64,000 nucleotides of DNA from Saccharothrix obliqua (GCF_019375475.1 NZ_JAHXGQ010000002.1:806001-870000), one strand, 5' to 3'; numbered from the stretch's first letter, positions 51,480 through 59,421 are shown. Notes: generated by a model from the sequence alone, not told the origin. A program made the numbers and translations.

Positions 51480-51581
51480 TCAGCAGCTGGAACAGCACCC
51501 GCAGCCGGGGCCGGTGCAGCCGCCGCAGCAGCCGCAGCCGGCGGCCTGGGGCTGTTCGACCGTCGTGATCTCTACCGCCAT
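51480..51581 (-). CDS. 33-residue Cys-rich peptide (RiPP precursor or metallothionein-like)
   Basis: ATG 51581 is preceded by GGGAGG six bases upstream on the minus strand. The peptide starts MAVEITTVEQPQAAG and ends in an 18-residue Cys/Gly core with eight cysteines (positions 16, 18, 19, 22, 27, 29, 30, 33), in CxCC, GGC, CxCC and SSC groups. A leader of about 15 residues plus a Cys core is the shape of a RiPP precursor, and a small metal-binding peptide is an equally good reading. No modifying enzyme is adjacent; the nearest is the MNIO gene 7 kb away. A perfect terminator follows. Confidence 0.7.
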   Translation of the reverse strand: MAVEITTVEQPQAAGCGCCGGCTGPGCGCCSSC

Positions 51582-51724
51582 GATGTCCTCCCGGTGATCG
51601 CGCGGATTTCGAGCACTGGCAAGGTATGACGGCCCCCACAATGCGCCCCGCCGCCGGGCGAGGGAAGCCCCGTCACCCGATCGCGGGCATTTGTCAGCGG
51701 AACGTCGCAGTACGTGCCCGTATT

Positions 51725-52393
51725 TCAGCCGGTCAGCTCATCCAATGCGCGTTGGGCGGCTTCCAGCTCCGCCCGGAGCTGTTCGACGCGGGCCAGGTGG
51801 CGTTCGCGGGCGGCGCTGAGCACCGTCTCGACCGCCTCGTCGACCTCCGGCAGGAGCAGCTTCGCGGCGCGGGACACGGCGGACGCGGCGATCGGCGCGC
51901 CCCGGAGGACCCGCTTGGCGCCGGACTGCACGTCCACCGTCCACTCGCCCTCCGCGGAGGACGTCAGCGTGACGGTCACCTCGGCGGGCTTGGCGTGCTT
52001 GCGCGCCGGCGGGCGGGCGGGCGCGGGATCGGGCTTGGCGGGCGCCGGTTTCGGCTTGGCGGGCACGGGCTTCGGCTCCGGGGTGTAGATGTGCTCGACG
52101 GGGGTCGGCGCGGGCGGCGGCGGTGGCGGCGGCGTCTTCTTGCGGGGCGCGGGCTTCTCCAGGGTCAGCTCGGCGGGCGAGAAGGACAGCTCGTCCCGCG
52201 ACCCGGTCGGCCGCACCTGGATGTAGTCGCCCTCCGGCGGGTCGGTGAAGGCCAGCACCTTCGCCGATCTGCCCTCCTCCACCCCGACCGCCGCCGAGGT
52301 GAACCACACCGCGGGCGGGCGGCCCTCGGCGAGTTCCCGGCGCAGGTGGTCGAGGTCCTCCGCCGACAAGGAATTCTGCTTGGCCTTCGCCAT
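51725..52393 (-). CDS. two-domain protein with C-terminal DUF6319-like domain (paralog at 20824)
   Basis: The product has 222 residues. An N-terminal domain (1-75: SAEDLDHLRRELAEG, then VWFTSAAVGVEEGRSAKVLAFT) is followed by a Pro/Lys/Ala linker (about 80-140) and the domain shared with the protein at 20824 (VTVTLTSSAEGEW to coiled-coil end). The second copy has the additional N-terminal domain. Function unknown. The ATG at 52393 and the AGGTGCC upstream are ordinary. Confidence 0.75.
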   Translation of the reverse strand: MAKAKQNSLSAEDLDHLRRELAEGRPPAVWFTSAAVGVEEGRSAKVLAFTDPPEGDYIQVRPTGSRDELSFSPAELTLEKPAPRKKTPPPPPPPAPTPVEHIYTPEPKPVPAKPKPAPAKPDPAPARPPARKHAKPAEVTVTLTSSAEGEWTVDVQSGAKRVLRGAPIAASAVSRAAKLLLPEVDEAVETVLSAARERHLARVEQLRAELEAAQRALDELTG

Positions 52394-52497
52394 CGGGCAC
52401 CTCCGCTGCCGATCAAGATCCGTCGCGTGCAGCTTGCCCTACGGGACCGACAATTCCGCGCGCCGCCCGCGCGCGGGACGCCGCGCCGGCTTCTTCA

Positions 52498-52524
52498 GTC
52501 CACAGTGGACAGTCCGCTGTGGAC
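52498..52524. repeat. GTCCACAGTGGAC palindrome and degenerate second copy
   Basis: GTCCACAGTGGAC (52498-52510) is followed by GTCCGCTGTGGAC (52512-52524). The same motif occurs at 26345-26356, 35274-35284 (CCACAGTGGAC) and 53200-53212. It is next to the stop of the small gene at 52527. Confidence 0.5.
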
Positions 52525-52526
52525 GG

Positions 52527-52724
52527 TCAGTCCTCGACGCGCAGCCGGTACTCGCAGCCGTACTCGACGGCGTACTGGAGGTCGTAGTGGTGCACGATCT
52601 TCGGGCCGCCGTGCAGGTGCACGTGGGTGACGGTCGGCTTGGGCGCGTCGTCCGGCATGTCCACCGAGTCGACGCGACCGTCGAGGGGACCGCCGACGAA
52701 CCGCACCACGTAGGCATCCGCCAT
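52527..52724 (-). CDS. conserved-looking 65-residue hypothetical protein
   Basis: The ATG at 52724 follows GAGGGAAG. The product is a compact beta-rich protein: MADAYVVRFVGGPLDGRVD, PTVTHVHLHGGPKIVHHYD and YGCEYRLRVED. The GGPLDG turn and His-rich middle recall small actinomycete proteins of unknown role. No signal, no membrane segment. It stands alone between two gaps. Confidence 0.6.
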   Translation of the reverse strand: MADAYVVRFVGGPLDGRVDSVDMPDDAPKPTVTHVHLHGGPKIVHHYDLQYAVEYGCEYRLRVED

Positions 52725-52947
52725 GGCCTGCTTCCCTCTCCGTCGATGACGCCGTTCATGGTACGAGAGGGCCGCCGGGATCGCGTCCGACCGGCCGCGA
52801 CAACTAGCCGGTCGGACCAAACCCGCAGGTCGGACGCACACCGGGCAACGCGGGAACCGTCACCCGCCCGAAGCAGGTCGCATGATGCGGTGATCGGGTG
52901 ATCGCGCTGCGGCGAACGGTGGACGCTCGCGGCGACGCCGGACGACT

Positions 52948-52985
52948 GCCACCGGCCTCGCGGCGTGAGACGCGGTGGCCCTTTT
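52948..52985. terminator. hairpin with T run next to the LigD-type polymerase stop
   Basis: GCCACCG (52948-52954) pairs with CGGTGGC (52973-52979), followed on the plus strand by CTTTTT. The T run suits plus-strand transcripts; the stem could also slow the minus-strand transcript of the polymerase gene. Confidence 0.5.
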
Positions 52986-52992
52986 TCGCGAC

Positions 52993-53985
52993 CTAGTTGC
53001 GCTTCCTGCTCGGCTGCACGCGCGGCGGCTCGCCGGGCATCTTCGGGTAGTCCGGCGGGTACGGGAGTTCGCCTCTCTCGTCCGACGCGTACCAGTCGAG
53101 GAGGGTCTCCAGGCCGAACGCCTCGTCGTCCAGGCTCGCGTGCGGGTCGCCGTGCTCGGCCAGGTACGCGGGCACGGTGAGCACGTCGAAGTCGTCCGGG
53201 TCCACTGTGGACAGGCGGTCCCAGGTCACCGGTGTCGACACGGTCGCCCGCGGGGTGCCGCGGACCGACCACGCCGACGCGATGGTGCGGTCGCGCGCGG
53301 CCTGGTTGTAGTCCAGGAACACGCGTTCCCCGCGCTCCTCCTTCCACCACGACGTGGTCGCGAGGTCGGGCACGCGGCGCTCCACCTCGCGCGCCAGGGC
53401 GATCACGGCGTGCCGCACGTCGATGAAGTCCCACTCCGGCCGGATGCGGACGGCGACGTGGACGCCTCGACCGCCGGAGGTCTTCGGGTAGCCGGTCATG
53501 CCCAGGTCGTCCAGCACCTCGCGCAACACCTCCGCCACGCGCACGGCGTCGGCGAAATCAGTGCCGGGCTGGGGGTCCAGGTCCACCCGCAACTCGTCGG
53601 GGTGGTCGGTGTCGGGCCTGCGCACGGGCCACGGGTGGAAGTCGAACGTGCCCAGGTTCGCCGCCCACGCGAGCACGGCGGGCTCGGTGGGGCACACCTC
53701 GTCGGCGGGCCGGCCGGAGGGGAACGCCACGCGTGCCGTCTGCACCCAGTCCGGCGCGCCCTTGGGCAGCCGCTTCTGGTAGAACGCCTCGCCGGTGACG
53801 CCGTCCACGTACCGCTTGAGGGTGGTCGGCCGGTCGCGCAGGACGTTCAGCAGCGGTTCGGCGACCGCCACGTAATACTCGACCACCTGGCGCTTGGTGA
53901 TGCCGCGCTCGGGGAAGTACGGCTTGTCGGGGTTCGACACCCGCACCACGCGGTCGCCTACGGTCAGCTCAACAGCCTGGGCCAC
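52993..53985 (-). CDS. LigD-type DNA polymerase domain protein (NHEJ prim-pol)
   Basis: The product has 330 residues. It matches the stand-alone polymerase domain of LigD: SNPDKPYFPERGITK, metal ligands D135 and D137 in LRVDLDP, SGGRGVHV, and FLDYNQAARDRTIASAWSVR. It fills gaps and aligns ends in non-homologous end joining with Ku and a ligase. No ligase or nuclease domain is fused. The LigC ligase gene at 47210 is a likely partner. Confidence 0.93.
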   Translation of the reverse strand: MAQAVELTVGDRVVRVSNPDKPYFPERGITKRQVVEYYVAVAEPLLNVLRDRPTTLKRYVDGVTGEAFYQKRLPKGAPDWVQTARVAFPSGRPADEVCPTEPAVLAWAANLGTFDFHPWPVRRPDTDHPDELRVDLDPQPGTDFADAVRVAEVLREVLDDLGMTGYPKTSGGRGVHVAVRIRPEWDFIDVRHAVIALAREVERRVPDLATTSWWKEERGERVFLDYNQAARDRTIASAWSVRGTPRATVSTPVTWDRLSTVDPDDFDVLTVPAYLAEHGDPHASLDDEAFGLETLLDWYASDERGELPYPPDYPKMPGEPPRVQPSRKRN

Positions 53986-54004
53986 GTCGGGGAGCCTAAC
54001 CCGG

Positions 54005-54652
54005 TCACGGGCGCAGCGCGGTGAGCATCTGCGCGCGGACGCGGGCCAGGTGCTTGCGCATCACCGCGGTCGCCTGCTCGGCGTCGCCCGCCGCGACCGC
54101 CGTCACGAGCGCGTCGTGGTCGTCCAGCGACGCACGCTGGTGCGGCGGGTCGTCGGCGAGCCCGCTGCGCAGCAGCACGACCCGCTGCTGCACGAGCCGC
54201 ACCTGCTCGGCGATGTGCGGCGAGCGGGCGGCGTCCAGCAGGGCCCGGTGGAACGCCAGGTCGAGGTGGTGCGGGAAGCGCTCGCCGGAGTGGTGGGTAC
54301 GGCGGGACTCCGCGCACACCGCGCTCAACCTCGCCACGTCGGCGTCGGTGCGGCGGGCGGCGGCGAGTTCGGCCGCCGCGCACTCCAGCGCGGTGCGCAG
54401 CTCGAACAACGCCGCCACGTCCGCCGCGGTGGCGGTGGGCACGTGCGCGCCGCGGTGCGGCACCAGGACCAGCAGCTGCTCGGAGGCCAGGTGGCGGATG
54501 GCCTCCCGGAGCGGGCCGCGGCTGATGCCGAGCCGCGCGGCCAGCTCGACCTCGTTGACCCGCGTGCCCGGCGGGATCTCGCCGTTCAGCACCAGGTCGC
54601 GCAGCACGTCGACGGCCTGGCCGGCGAGGCTCAGGTGCACGGGAGGTGTCAC
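54005..54652 (-). CDS. GntR-family transcriptional regulator (FCD domain)
   Basis: The product has 215 residues. The winged helix-turn-helix (10-75) has VNEVELAARLGISRGPLREAIRHL; the FCD ligand domain (about 80-210) has FHRALLDAARSPH and HDALVTAVAAGDAEQA with the His/Asp metal or ligand site. It is divergent from the asparaginase gene across a 68-bp gap holding a 14-bp palindrome, so it probably represses that gene and itself. Confidence 0.93.
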   Translation of the reverse strand: MTPPVHLSLAGQAVDVLRDLVLNGEIPPGTRVNEVELAARLGISRGPLREAIRHLASEQLLVLVPHRGAHVPTATAADVAALFELRTALECAAAELAAARRTDADVARLSAVCAESRRTHHSGERFPHHLDLAFHRALLDAARSPHIAEQVRLVQQRVVLLRSGLADDPPHQRASLDDHDALVTAVAAGDAEQATAVMRKHLARVRAQMLTALRP

Positions 54653-54688
54653 GAACGTCTCCCTAGCACAAACCGGGCGCGGGTTGTT

Positions 54689-54702
54689 AACTGTCGACAG
54701 TT
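54689..54702. promoter_or_regulatory. GntR operator palindrome between gntR-type gene and asparaginase
   Basis: AACTGTCGACAGTT is a perfect 14-bp palindrome in the divergent gap, seven bases before the asparaginase ribosome binding site. FadR-type regulators bind short palindromes of this kind. Confidence 0.7.
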
Positions 54703-54720
54703 GGCAGCGGAGGAGGGCGC

Positions 54721-55665
54721 ATGGCGCACGAGCTGGTCGCCGAGGTGTGGCGGGGCGACTTCCTGGAGTCGGTGCACCACGGCTCGGTGGTGGCGTTGGA
54801 CCGCGACGGCCGGGTGGCGCTCGCCGTGGGGCAGCCCGCCGAGGTGGCGTACCCGCGGTCGTCGAACAAGCCGGTGCAGGCCCTCGCCATGCTGCGCCGC
54901 GGCCTGGACCTGGACGGCGAACTGCTCGCCCTGGCCTGCGCCAGCCACTCCGGCGAGGACTTCCACGTCGACGGCGTCCGCCGCCTGCTGGCCGCCGCCG
55001 GGCTCACCGAGTCCGCGCTCCAGTGCACGCCCGACCTGCCGATCGGGGAGCACGCGTTGCGCGCCCACCTCGCGGCCGGGCGCGACAAGGCCCCGATCTA
55101 CATGAACTGCTCCGGCAAGCACGCCGCGATGCTCGCCACCTGCGTGGCCAACGGCTGGCCCACCGACACCTACCTGGACCCCGCGCACCCGCTCCAGGCC
55201 GCCATCCGGGACACCCTGGAGGAGGCGGCGGGCGAACCGGTCGGCGCGCAGGGCGTGGACGGCTGCGGCGCGCCGCTGCTCGGGGTGAGCCTGCTGGGGC
55301 TGGCCCGCGCGTTCCGGCGGATCGCCACGTCCGACGACCCGTTGGAGCGCCGCGTCGCCCGCGCCATGAACACGCACCCGGAGTGGGTGGGCGGCACCGG
55401 TCGGGACGTCACGGCGTTGATGCGCGCCATCCCCGGTGCGGTGGCCAAGGACGGGGCGGAGGGCGTCTACGCGATCGGCCTGCCGACCGGTGAGGCCGTG
55501 GCGTGCAAGATCGGCGACGGTTCGGGCCGGGCCCGCGCGGTGGTGCTGGTGGCGGCGCTGCGCGCGCTGGGCGTGGCCGCGCCGGAGGAGTTGGCCACGT
55601 TCCCGGTGCTGGGCCACGGCCGCCCGGTGGGCGCGATCCGCCCGGCCGCCGCCCTGACCCGCTGA
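54721..55665 (+). CDS. asparaginase (Asparaginase_II / class 3, Rhizobium ReAV-like)
   Basis: The product has 314 residues; GGAGGAGG precedes the ATG. Family signatures are YPRSSNKP (S48, K50), MNCSGKHAAM (C130, S131, K133) and GVDGCGAP (C182), the two Ser-Lys tandems and metal-binding Cys residues of the ReAV class, unrelated to E. coli asparaginases. It would hydrolyse asparagine to aspartate and ammonia in the cytoplasm, under control of the divergent GntR regulator. Confidence 0.92.
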   Translation: MAHELVAEVWRGDFLESVHHGSVVALDRDGRVALAVGQPAEVAYPRSSNKPVQALAMLRRGLDLDGELLALACASHSGEDFHVDGVRRLLAAAGLTESALQCTPDLPIGEHALRAHLAAGRDKAPIYMNCSGKHAAMLATCVANGWPTDTYLDPAHPLQAAIRDTLEEAAGEPVGAQGVDGCGAPLLGVSLLGLARAFRRIATSDDPLERRVARAMNTHPEWVGGTGRDVTALMRAIPGAVAKDGAEGVYAIGLPTGEAVACKIGDGSGRARAVVLVAALRALGVAAPEELATFPVLGHGRPVGAIRPAAALTR

Positions 55666-55804
55666 GGCGATCGGCGCCCGCCGCCGGTGCGGAGAGGGCG
55701 CCGGTCACCGGGTGCGCTGAACGGCCGAACGGCGGCGCGACCCGATCCGACGGAGCTGCGGTGTACCGGCCGCCGCGGGTTGAAGTGGCCACTACGCTGG
55801 CCGC

Positions 55805-56143
55805 ATGGCCAGTTCCCGTGCCGCCGACACCCCGGAGGAGGACCGGCCGACGGGCCGGTCCGACGAGCGGCAACCCAACATCGACGACGAGTTGATCGGC
55901 CTGGACCCGGACGACCCGGAGACCAGGGCGTTCGCCGAGCACCTGGACCGGATGCAGCGGCAGCAGCCCGCGTTCACGGTCGAGGGCTACCTGGCTGGCG
56001 TGGAGAACTTCGCCGATTCCGCGAACCGCGCGGGCGGGTTGCGCAGGCTCACCGCGGTCGCCGTCGTGCTGCTGATCCTGCTGGGTGTCGCGGTGTCCGT
56101 GTGGTTCGGGCTCGGCGAGATCCTGTCCACGTTCTTCGACTAA
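55805..56143 (+). CDS. hypothetical single-pass membrane protein
   Basis: The product has 112 residues. The first 75 are hydrophilic and acidic (NIDDELIGLDPDDPETRAF), then a C-terminal transmembrane segment (AVAVVLLILLGVAVSVWFGL) ends at STFFD. It is probably tail-anchored with the N terminus in the cytoplasm. I do not recognise the family. It precedes msrB by nine bases and likely shares its transcript. Confidence 0.65.
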   Translation: MASSRAADTPEEDRPTGRSDERQPNIDDELIGLDPDDPETRAFAEHLDRMQRQQPAFTVEGYLAGVENFADSANRAGGLRRLTAVAVVLLILLGVAVSVWFGLGEILSTFFD

Positions 56144-56152
56144 CGTGGAGGT

Positions 56153-56590
56153 ATGGAACCTGTCGTCGGCGCCACCCCGAAGGTGGTCCGCTCCGAGCTG
56201 GAGTGGCGGGAGATCCTCTCGCCCAAGGAGTTCGCCGTGCTGCGCCAGGCGGGCACCGAACCCGCCTGGACCGGCGAGTACACCGACACCAAGACCGAGG
56301 GCGTCTACTCGTGCCGCGCGTGCGGCGCGGAGCTGTTCCGCAGCGACACCAAGTTCGACTCGCACTGCGGCTGGCCGTCGTTCTTCTCCCCGCTCGCCGC
56401 GGACTCGGTGATCCTGCGCGAGGACCGCTCACACGGAATGGCGCGCACGGAGGTGCTGTGCGCGACGTGTCACAGCCATTTGGGCCACGTCTTCGAGGGT
56501 GAGGGCTACGCCACTCCGACGGATCAGCGCTACTGCATCAACAGCGTCAGTTTGCGTCTGGTCGAAACCACCGGCGGTCCGACAGACTGA
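56153..56590 (+). CDS. msrB: peptide-methionine (R)-S-oxide reductase
   Basis: The product has 145 residues. Zinc ligands C54, C57, C103 and C106, the GWPSF motif (73-77), HSHLGHVF (107-114) and catalytic C128 in RYCINSV are all present. It reduces methionine-R-sulfoxide in proteins. The following micro-ORF begins 44 bases after the stop and may be on the same transcript. Confidence 0.96.
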   Translation: MEPVVGATPKVVRSELEWREILSPKEFAVLRQAGTEPAWTGEYTDTKTEGVYSCRACGAELFRSDTKFDSHCGWPSFFSPLAADSVILREDRSHGMARTEVLCATCHSHLGHVFEGEGYATPTDQRYCINSVSLRLVETTGGPTD

Positions 56591-56634
56591 GGGCGCTGGT
56601 CCGAACGACGAAGGTATCCACCGAGGGAGGAATC

Positions 56635-56700
56635 ATGCGCATCTTCAAGGGCACCGACGGCGAGGGTTCGGGCGGCGTGGACGGCGCGTCGTCGTCCTGA
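56635..56700 (+). CDS. 21-residue micro-ORF with strong ribosome binding site
   Basis: GAGGGAGGA lies five bases before the ATG at 56635. The peptide begins MRIFKGTDGEGSGG and ends GASSS. It is Gly/Ser/Asp-rich, with no cysteine. It sits between msrB and the TIGR04222-type operon. The ribosome binding site is the best reason to call it translated. It may be a peptide, a leader ORF that controls downstream genes, or a chance ORF. Confidence 0.5.
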   Translation: MRIFKGTDGEGSGGVDGASSS

Positions 56701-56769
56701 CCCCGCGCGGCGGCAACCCTAAGGTTTGCTAAAGCGCTCTTGTCGGGGTGTGGCCTGACCCACACGATT

Positions 56770-56810
56770 ACCCCCTGCGCCGGTATCGCCGGGCAGGGCT
56801 CGCAGGGGGT
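56770..56810 (+). promoter_or_regulatory. stem-loop that would mask the ribosome binding site of the first TIGR04222-type gene
   Basis: ACCCCCTGCG (56770-56779) pairs perfectly with CGCAGGGGGT (56801-56810), and CCGG at 56780-56783 with CCGG at 56789-56792. The 3' arm holds the AGGGGG ribosome binding site for the GTG at 56816. Melting or ligand binding could switch translation of the operon. Confidence 0.6.
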
Positions 56811-56815
56811 GGACC

Positions 56816-57718
56816 GTGGAGCGACCGTGGGGTCTGTCAGGCCCGGAATTCCTTGAGCTGTACTGGATCGCGCTGGCCGTCGCAGTGGCGGTCGCGATCT
56901 TCGTCCGGGTGCGCCCGCGGCGGGCGCCGGTCGGTTCCCCCGCGGACGTGCCCGGACTCCACGACATCGCCTTCCTGACCGGCGGTCCGCGCCGGGTCGT
57001 CGAGACGTCCGTGGCGTCGTTGATCGAGTCCGGCGCGCTGCGCCCGGCGCGGGACGGCGCGGTGCGGGTGGTCGGCTCCCCCGTCCCGTCGAACCCGGTG
57101 GACGCGGCCGTGCTCGCCGACGCCCGCCGTTACCGGTACCGGACGCTGGCGCTGCTGATCGCCGCGGTGACCGACCAGGACCCGCCGCGCCTCGTGGGCG
57201 ACCGGCTGGTGGAGCGGGGTTACCTGGTGGCGCCGCGCGTGGTGCGCCGGGCGGTGCGCTGGAGCCTGGCGCCGATGGCGCTGGTCGCCGCGGTCGGCGT
57301 GGTGCGCTGGGTGAACGGCGTCGCGATCGGCGCGCCGGTCGGCTGGCTGTCCCTGCAACTCCTGCTCACCGGCGTGCTGATCGCCTTGGGCCGCAAGACG
57401 AAATCCGTCCACCGCACCGTGCTGGGCAACCGCGCGGTGGCGGCGGCGCGCACCGGGGGTGGTGCGGCGGCCGGCCAGGCCGGCGAGTCCTGGCCGGTCG
57501 CCCTCGGTGGCTTCGAGGCGCATCCGAACATCCCGCTGCGCGCGGCGGCCCGCCGGGTGGTCGGGCTGCGGGTCCGCGCCAGGTCGGCCGCCGACGGCTC
57601 GCCGGTGCTCATCGCGGGCACCACGGTCGGGACGTCCTGCGGCAGCGGGTCGTCTTGCGGCAGCGGGTCGTCGTGCGGTGGTGGCGGCGGCGGGTGTGGC
57701 GGCGGTGGCGGCGGCTGA
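56816..57718 (+). CDS. TIGR04222-type membrane protein with C-terminal Gly/Ser/Cys array (candidate MNIO substrate)
   Basis: The product has 300 residues. WGLSGPEFLELYW (5-17) is the TIGR04222 start motif, followed by a transmembrane helix (about 17-32). A helical region and two more hydrophobic segments (about 148-165 and 177-192) follow. The last 30 residues have cysteines at 275, 281, 287 and 294, spaced 6-6-7, each in SSCG or GCG context. This pattern is a known C-terminal feature of TIGR04222 proteins. Followed by a paralog and a DUF692 iron oxygenase, the tail is a likely site of modification. Function unknown. Confidence 0.75.
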   Translation: MERPWGLSGPEFLELYWIALAVAVAVAIFVRVRPRRAPVGSPADVPGLHDIAFLTGGPRRVVETSVASLIESGALRPARDGAVRVVGSPVPSNPVDAAVLADARRYRYRTLALLIAAVTDQDPPRLVGDRLVERGYLVAPRVVRRAVRWSLAPMALVAAVGVVRWVNGVAIGAPVGWLSLQLLLTGVLIALGRKTKSVHRTVLGNRAVAAARTGGGAAAGQAGESWPVALGGFEAHPNIPLRAAARRVVGLRVRARSAADGSPVLIAGTTVGTSCGSGSSCGSGSSCGGGGGGCGGGGGG

Positions 57719-57828
57719 GACCCGCGGCGGCGTGGTGACCGCCGGCACGCGCGGAACCGATCGGGCTGGTCAGCGCGTCCCAGCGGGGCGCGGCCGGTGG
57801 GTGGTCGCCGAGCGGGCGGAAGGGGACC

Positions 57829-58608
57829 GTGGTGGCTGCTTCCCGGGTGTCGGCAGCGGTGAACCCGGCGGTGGGGCTGCGTGCCGAGGAGCTGGGCTTC
57901 CTCGCGGGTGGGCCGGGGCGGGCGGCGGAGGTGGCCGTGGTGTCGTTGCTCGCGTCGCGCTCGGTGCGGGTGTCCCGCGAGGGCCTGGTCAGCCCGGTGC
58001 GCCAGGTGGTGCCCGGCACGCCGCTGGAAGCGCTGGTGCTCCGGTCCCTGCCGCGTCCGCTGGGCGAGCTGGTCGCGGCGGTGGCGCGTGGTCCGGAAGT
58101 CGGGTCGCTGCGGCGCGGGCTGGTCGAGCGCGGGCTGGCGCGGTCGGCGGCGGTGCGGTCGGCGGTGGCGGCGGTGCGCGTGCTGGTGCTGGTGGACGCC
58201 TTCGTGTTGTTCGTGCTGGCCATGGCCGACGTGGTGGCGCCCTGGGTGTTCTTCGCCGGGCTCATCGCCTCGCTGACGGCCGTGGTCGTGCTGGGACGCG
58301 TGGCCCGGCCGTTGACCGCCTCCGGGCGGGCGGCGGTGCGGTGGTCGCGCGGCTCGGTCACGACCCGCGACTGGCGGGTGCTGGTCGCCTGCCACGGTCT
58401 GCTGGGCCGGTACGGCGGTCGCCCGGTGTGGGAGGTGGTGGGCATCGCGCGCACCGCGTCGGCGACGCTGAAGCGGCGCCGGGCGGCGAACCGCTCGGGT
58501 GGTGGTTCGTCGTGCGGTGGTTGCGGCTCCTCCTCGGACGGCGGCTCGTCGTGCGGTGGCGGCGATTCCTCGTGCGGTGGCGGGTGCGGTGGTGGCGGCG
58601 GTGACTGA
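57829..58608 (+). CDS. second TIGR04222-type membrane protein with Cys-rich tail
   Basis: The product has 259 residues from GTG 57829 after GGAAGGGG. It shares the arrangement of its neighbour: an N-terminal ELGFLAGGPGRAAEVAVVSLL segment like the first protein's IAFLTGGPRRVVETSVASLI (each partly quoted), two transmembrane segments (about 125-145 and 148-165), and a C-terminal Gly/Ser/Cys tail with cysteines at 229, 232, 242, 249 and 253. It lacks the WGLSG start motif. It ends 15 bases before the MNIO gene. A tandem duplication with divergence is likely. Confidence 0.75.
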   Translation: MVAASRVSAAVNPAVGLRAEELGFLAGGPGRAAEVAVVSLLASRSVRVSREGLVSPVRQVVPGTPLEALVLRSLPRPLGELVAAVARGPEVGSLRRGLVERGLARSAAVRSAVAAVRVLVLVDAFVLFVLAMADVVAPWVFFAGLIASLTAVVVLGRVARPLTASGRAAVRWSRGSVTTRDWRVLVACHGLLGRYGGRPVWEVVGIARTASATLKRRRAANRSGGGSSCGGCGSSSDGGSSCGGGDSSCGGGCGGGGGD

Positions 58609-58623
58609 CCGCCGGGGAGAGGG

Positions 58624-59421
58624 GTGCGGGTGAAGCTCGGGGTGGGCATCGGCTGGCGGGCGGAGATCGACCTGACCGTGGAGCGGCTCGACGTGGACTT
58701 CGTCGAGGTGGTGGCGGAGAACCTGCACGTCGGGCACCTGCCGGAATCGGTGCTGCTGCTGCGCGAGCGGGGCGTGCCGGTGCTGCCGCACGCGGTGTCG
58801 TTGTCGCTGGGCGGCGCGGAGCCGGTGGACCCGCGCCGGGTGGCGCACCTCGGCGCGCTGGCGGAGGCGCTGGACGCGCCGTTCGTCAGCGACCACGTGT
58901 GCTTCGTCCGCGCGGGCGGCCTGGACTCCGGGCACCTGATGCCGCTGCCGCGCACCCGCGACGCGCTGGACGTGCTGGTGGCGAACGTCCGGTCCGCGCA
59001 GGCCGACCTGCCGGTGCCGCTGGCGCTGGAGAACGTGGCGGCGTTGCTGGAGTGGCCGGACGGCGAACTCACCGAGGGCGAGTTCCTGGCGGAGCTGGTG
59101 GAGCGCACCGGCTGCCTGCTGCTGGTGGACGTGGCGAACCTGTACGCGAACGCCCGCAACCTGGGCACCGACGTGGACCGGTTCCTGGACGAGATCCCGT
59201 TGGAGCGCCTGGCGTACGTGCACGTGGCGGGCGGTGTCGAGCACCAGGGCGTCTACCACGACACGCACGCCCACGCCGTGCTGCCGGAGGTGCTGGACGT
59301 GCTCGCCCGCCTGCGTGAGCGCGTGGACCCGCCGGGTGTGCTGCTGGAGCGCGACGACGACTACCCGTCGGACGCGGACCTCGCGGGCGAGCTGGCGGCC
59401 ATCCGGGCGGTGCTGGGGTGA
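58624..59421 (+). CDS. DUF692 family multinuclear non-heme iron oxidative enzyme (MNIO)
   Basis: The product has 265 residues, a TIM-barrel enzyme of the MbnB/TglH family. Candidate metal ligands are H56 ([11 protein letters not shown]), D90/H91 (SDHVCF), E136 (LENVA), D169 ([11 protein letters not shown]), H200 (VHVAGG), H215 (DTHAH) and E242 (LLERDDDYP). MNIO enzymes use an iron cluster and oxygen to modify cysteines or nearby residues of ribosomal peptides, as in methanobactin, 3-thia-glutamate and bufferins. It is 15 bases after a gene with a Cys-rich tail and overlaps the partner gene by 4 bp. Confidence 0.92.
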   Translation: MRVKLGVGIGWRAEIDLTVERLDVDFVEVVAENLHVGHLPESVLLLRERGVPVLPHAVSLSLGGAEPVDPRRVAHLGALAEALDAPFVSDHVCFVRAGGLDSGHLMPLPRTRDALDVLVANVRSAQADLPVPLALENVAALLEWPDGELTEGEFLAELVERTGCLLLVDVANLYANARNLGTDVDRFLDEIPLERLAYVHVAGGVEHQGVYHDTHAHAVLPEVLDVLARLRERVDPPGVLLERDDDYPSDADLAGELAAIRAVLG

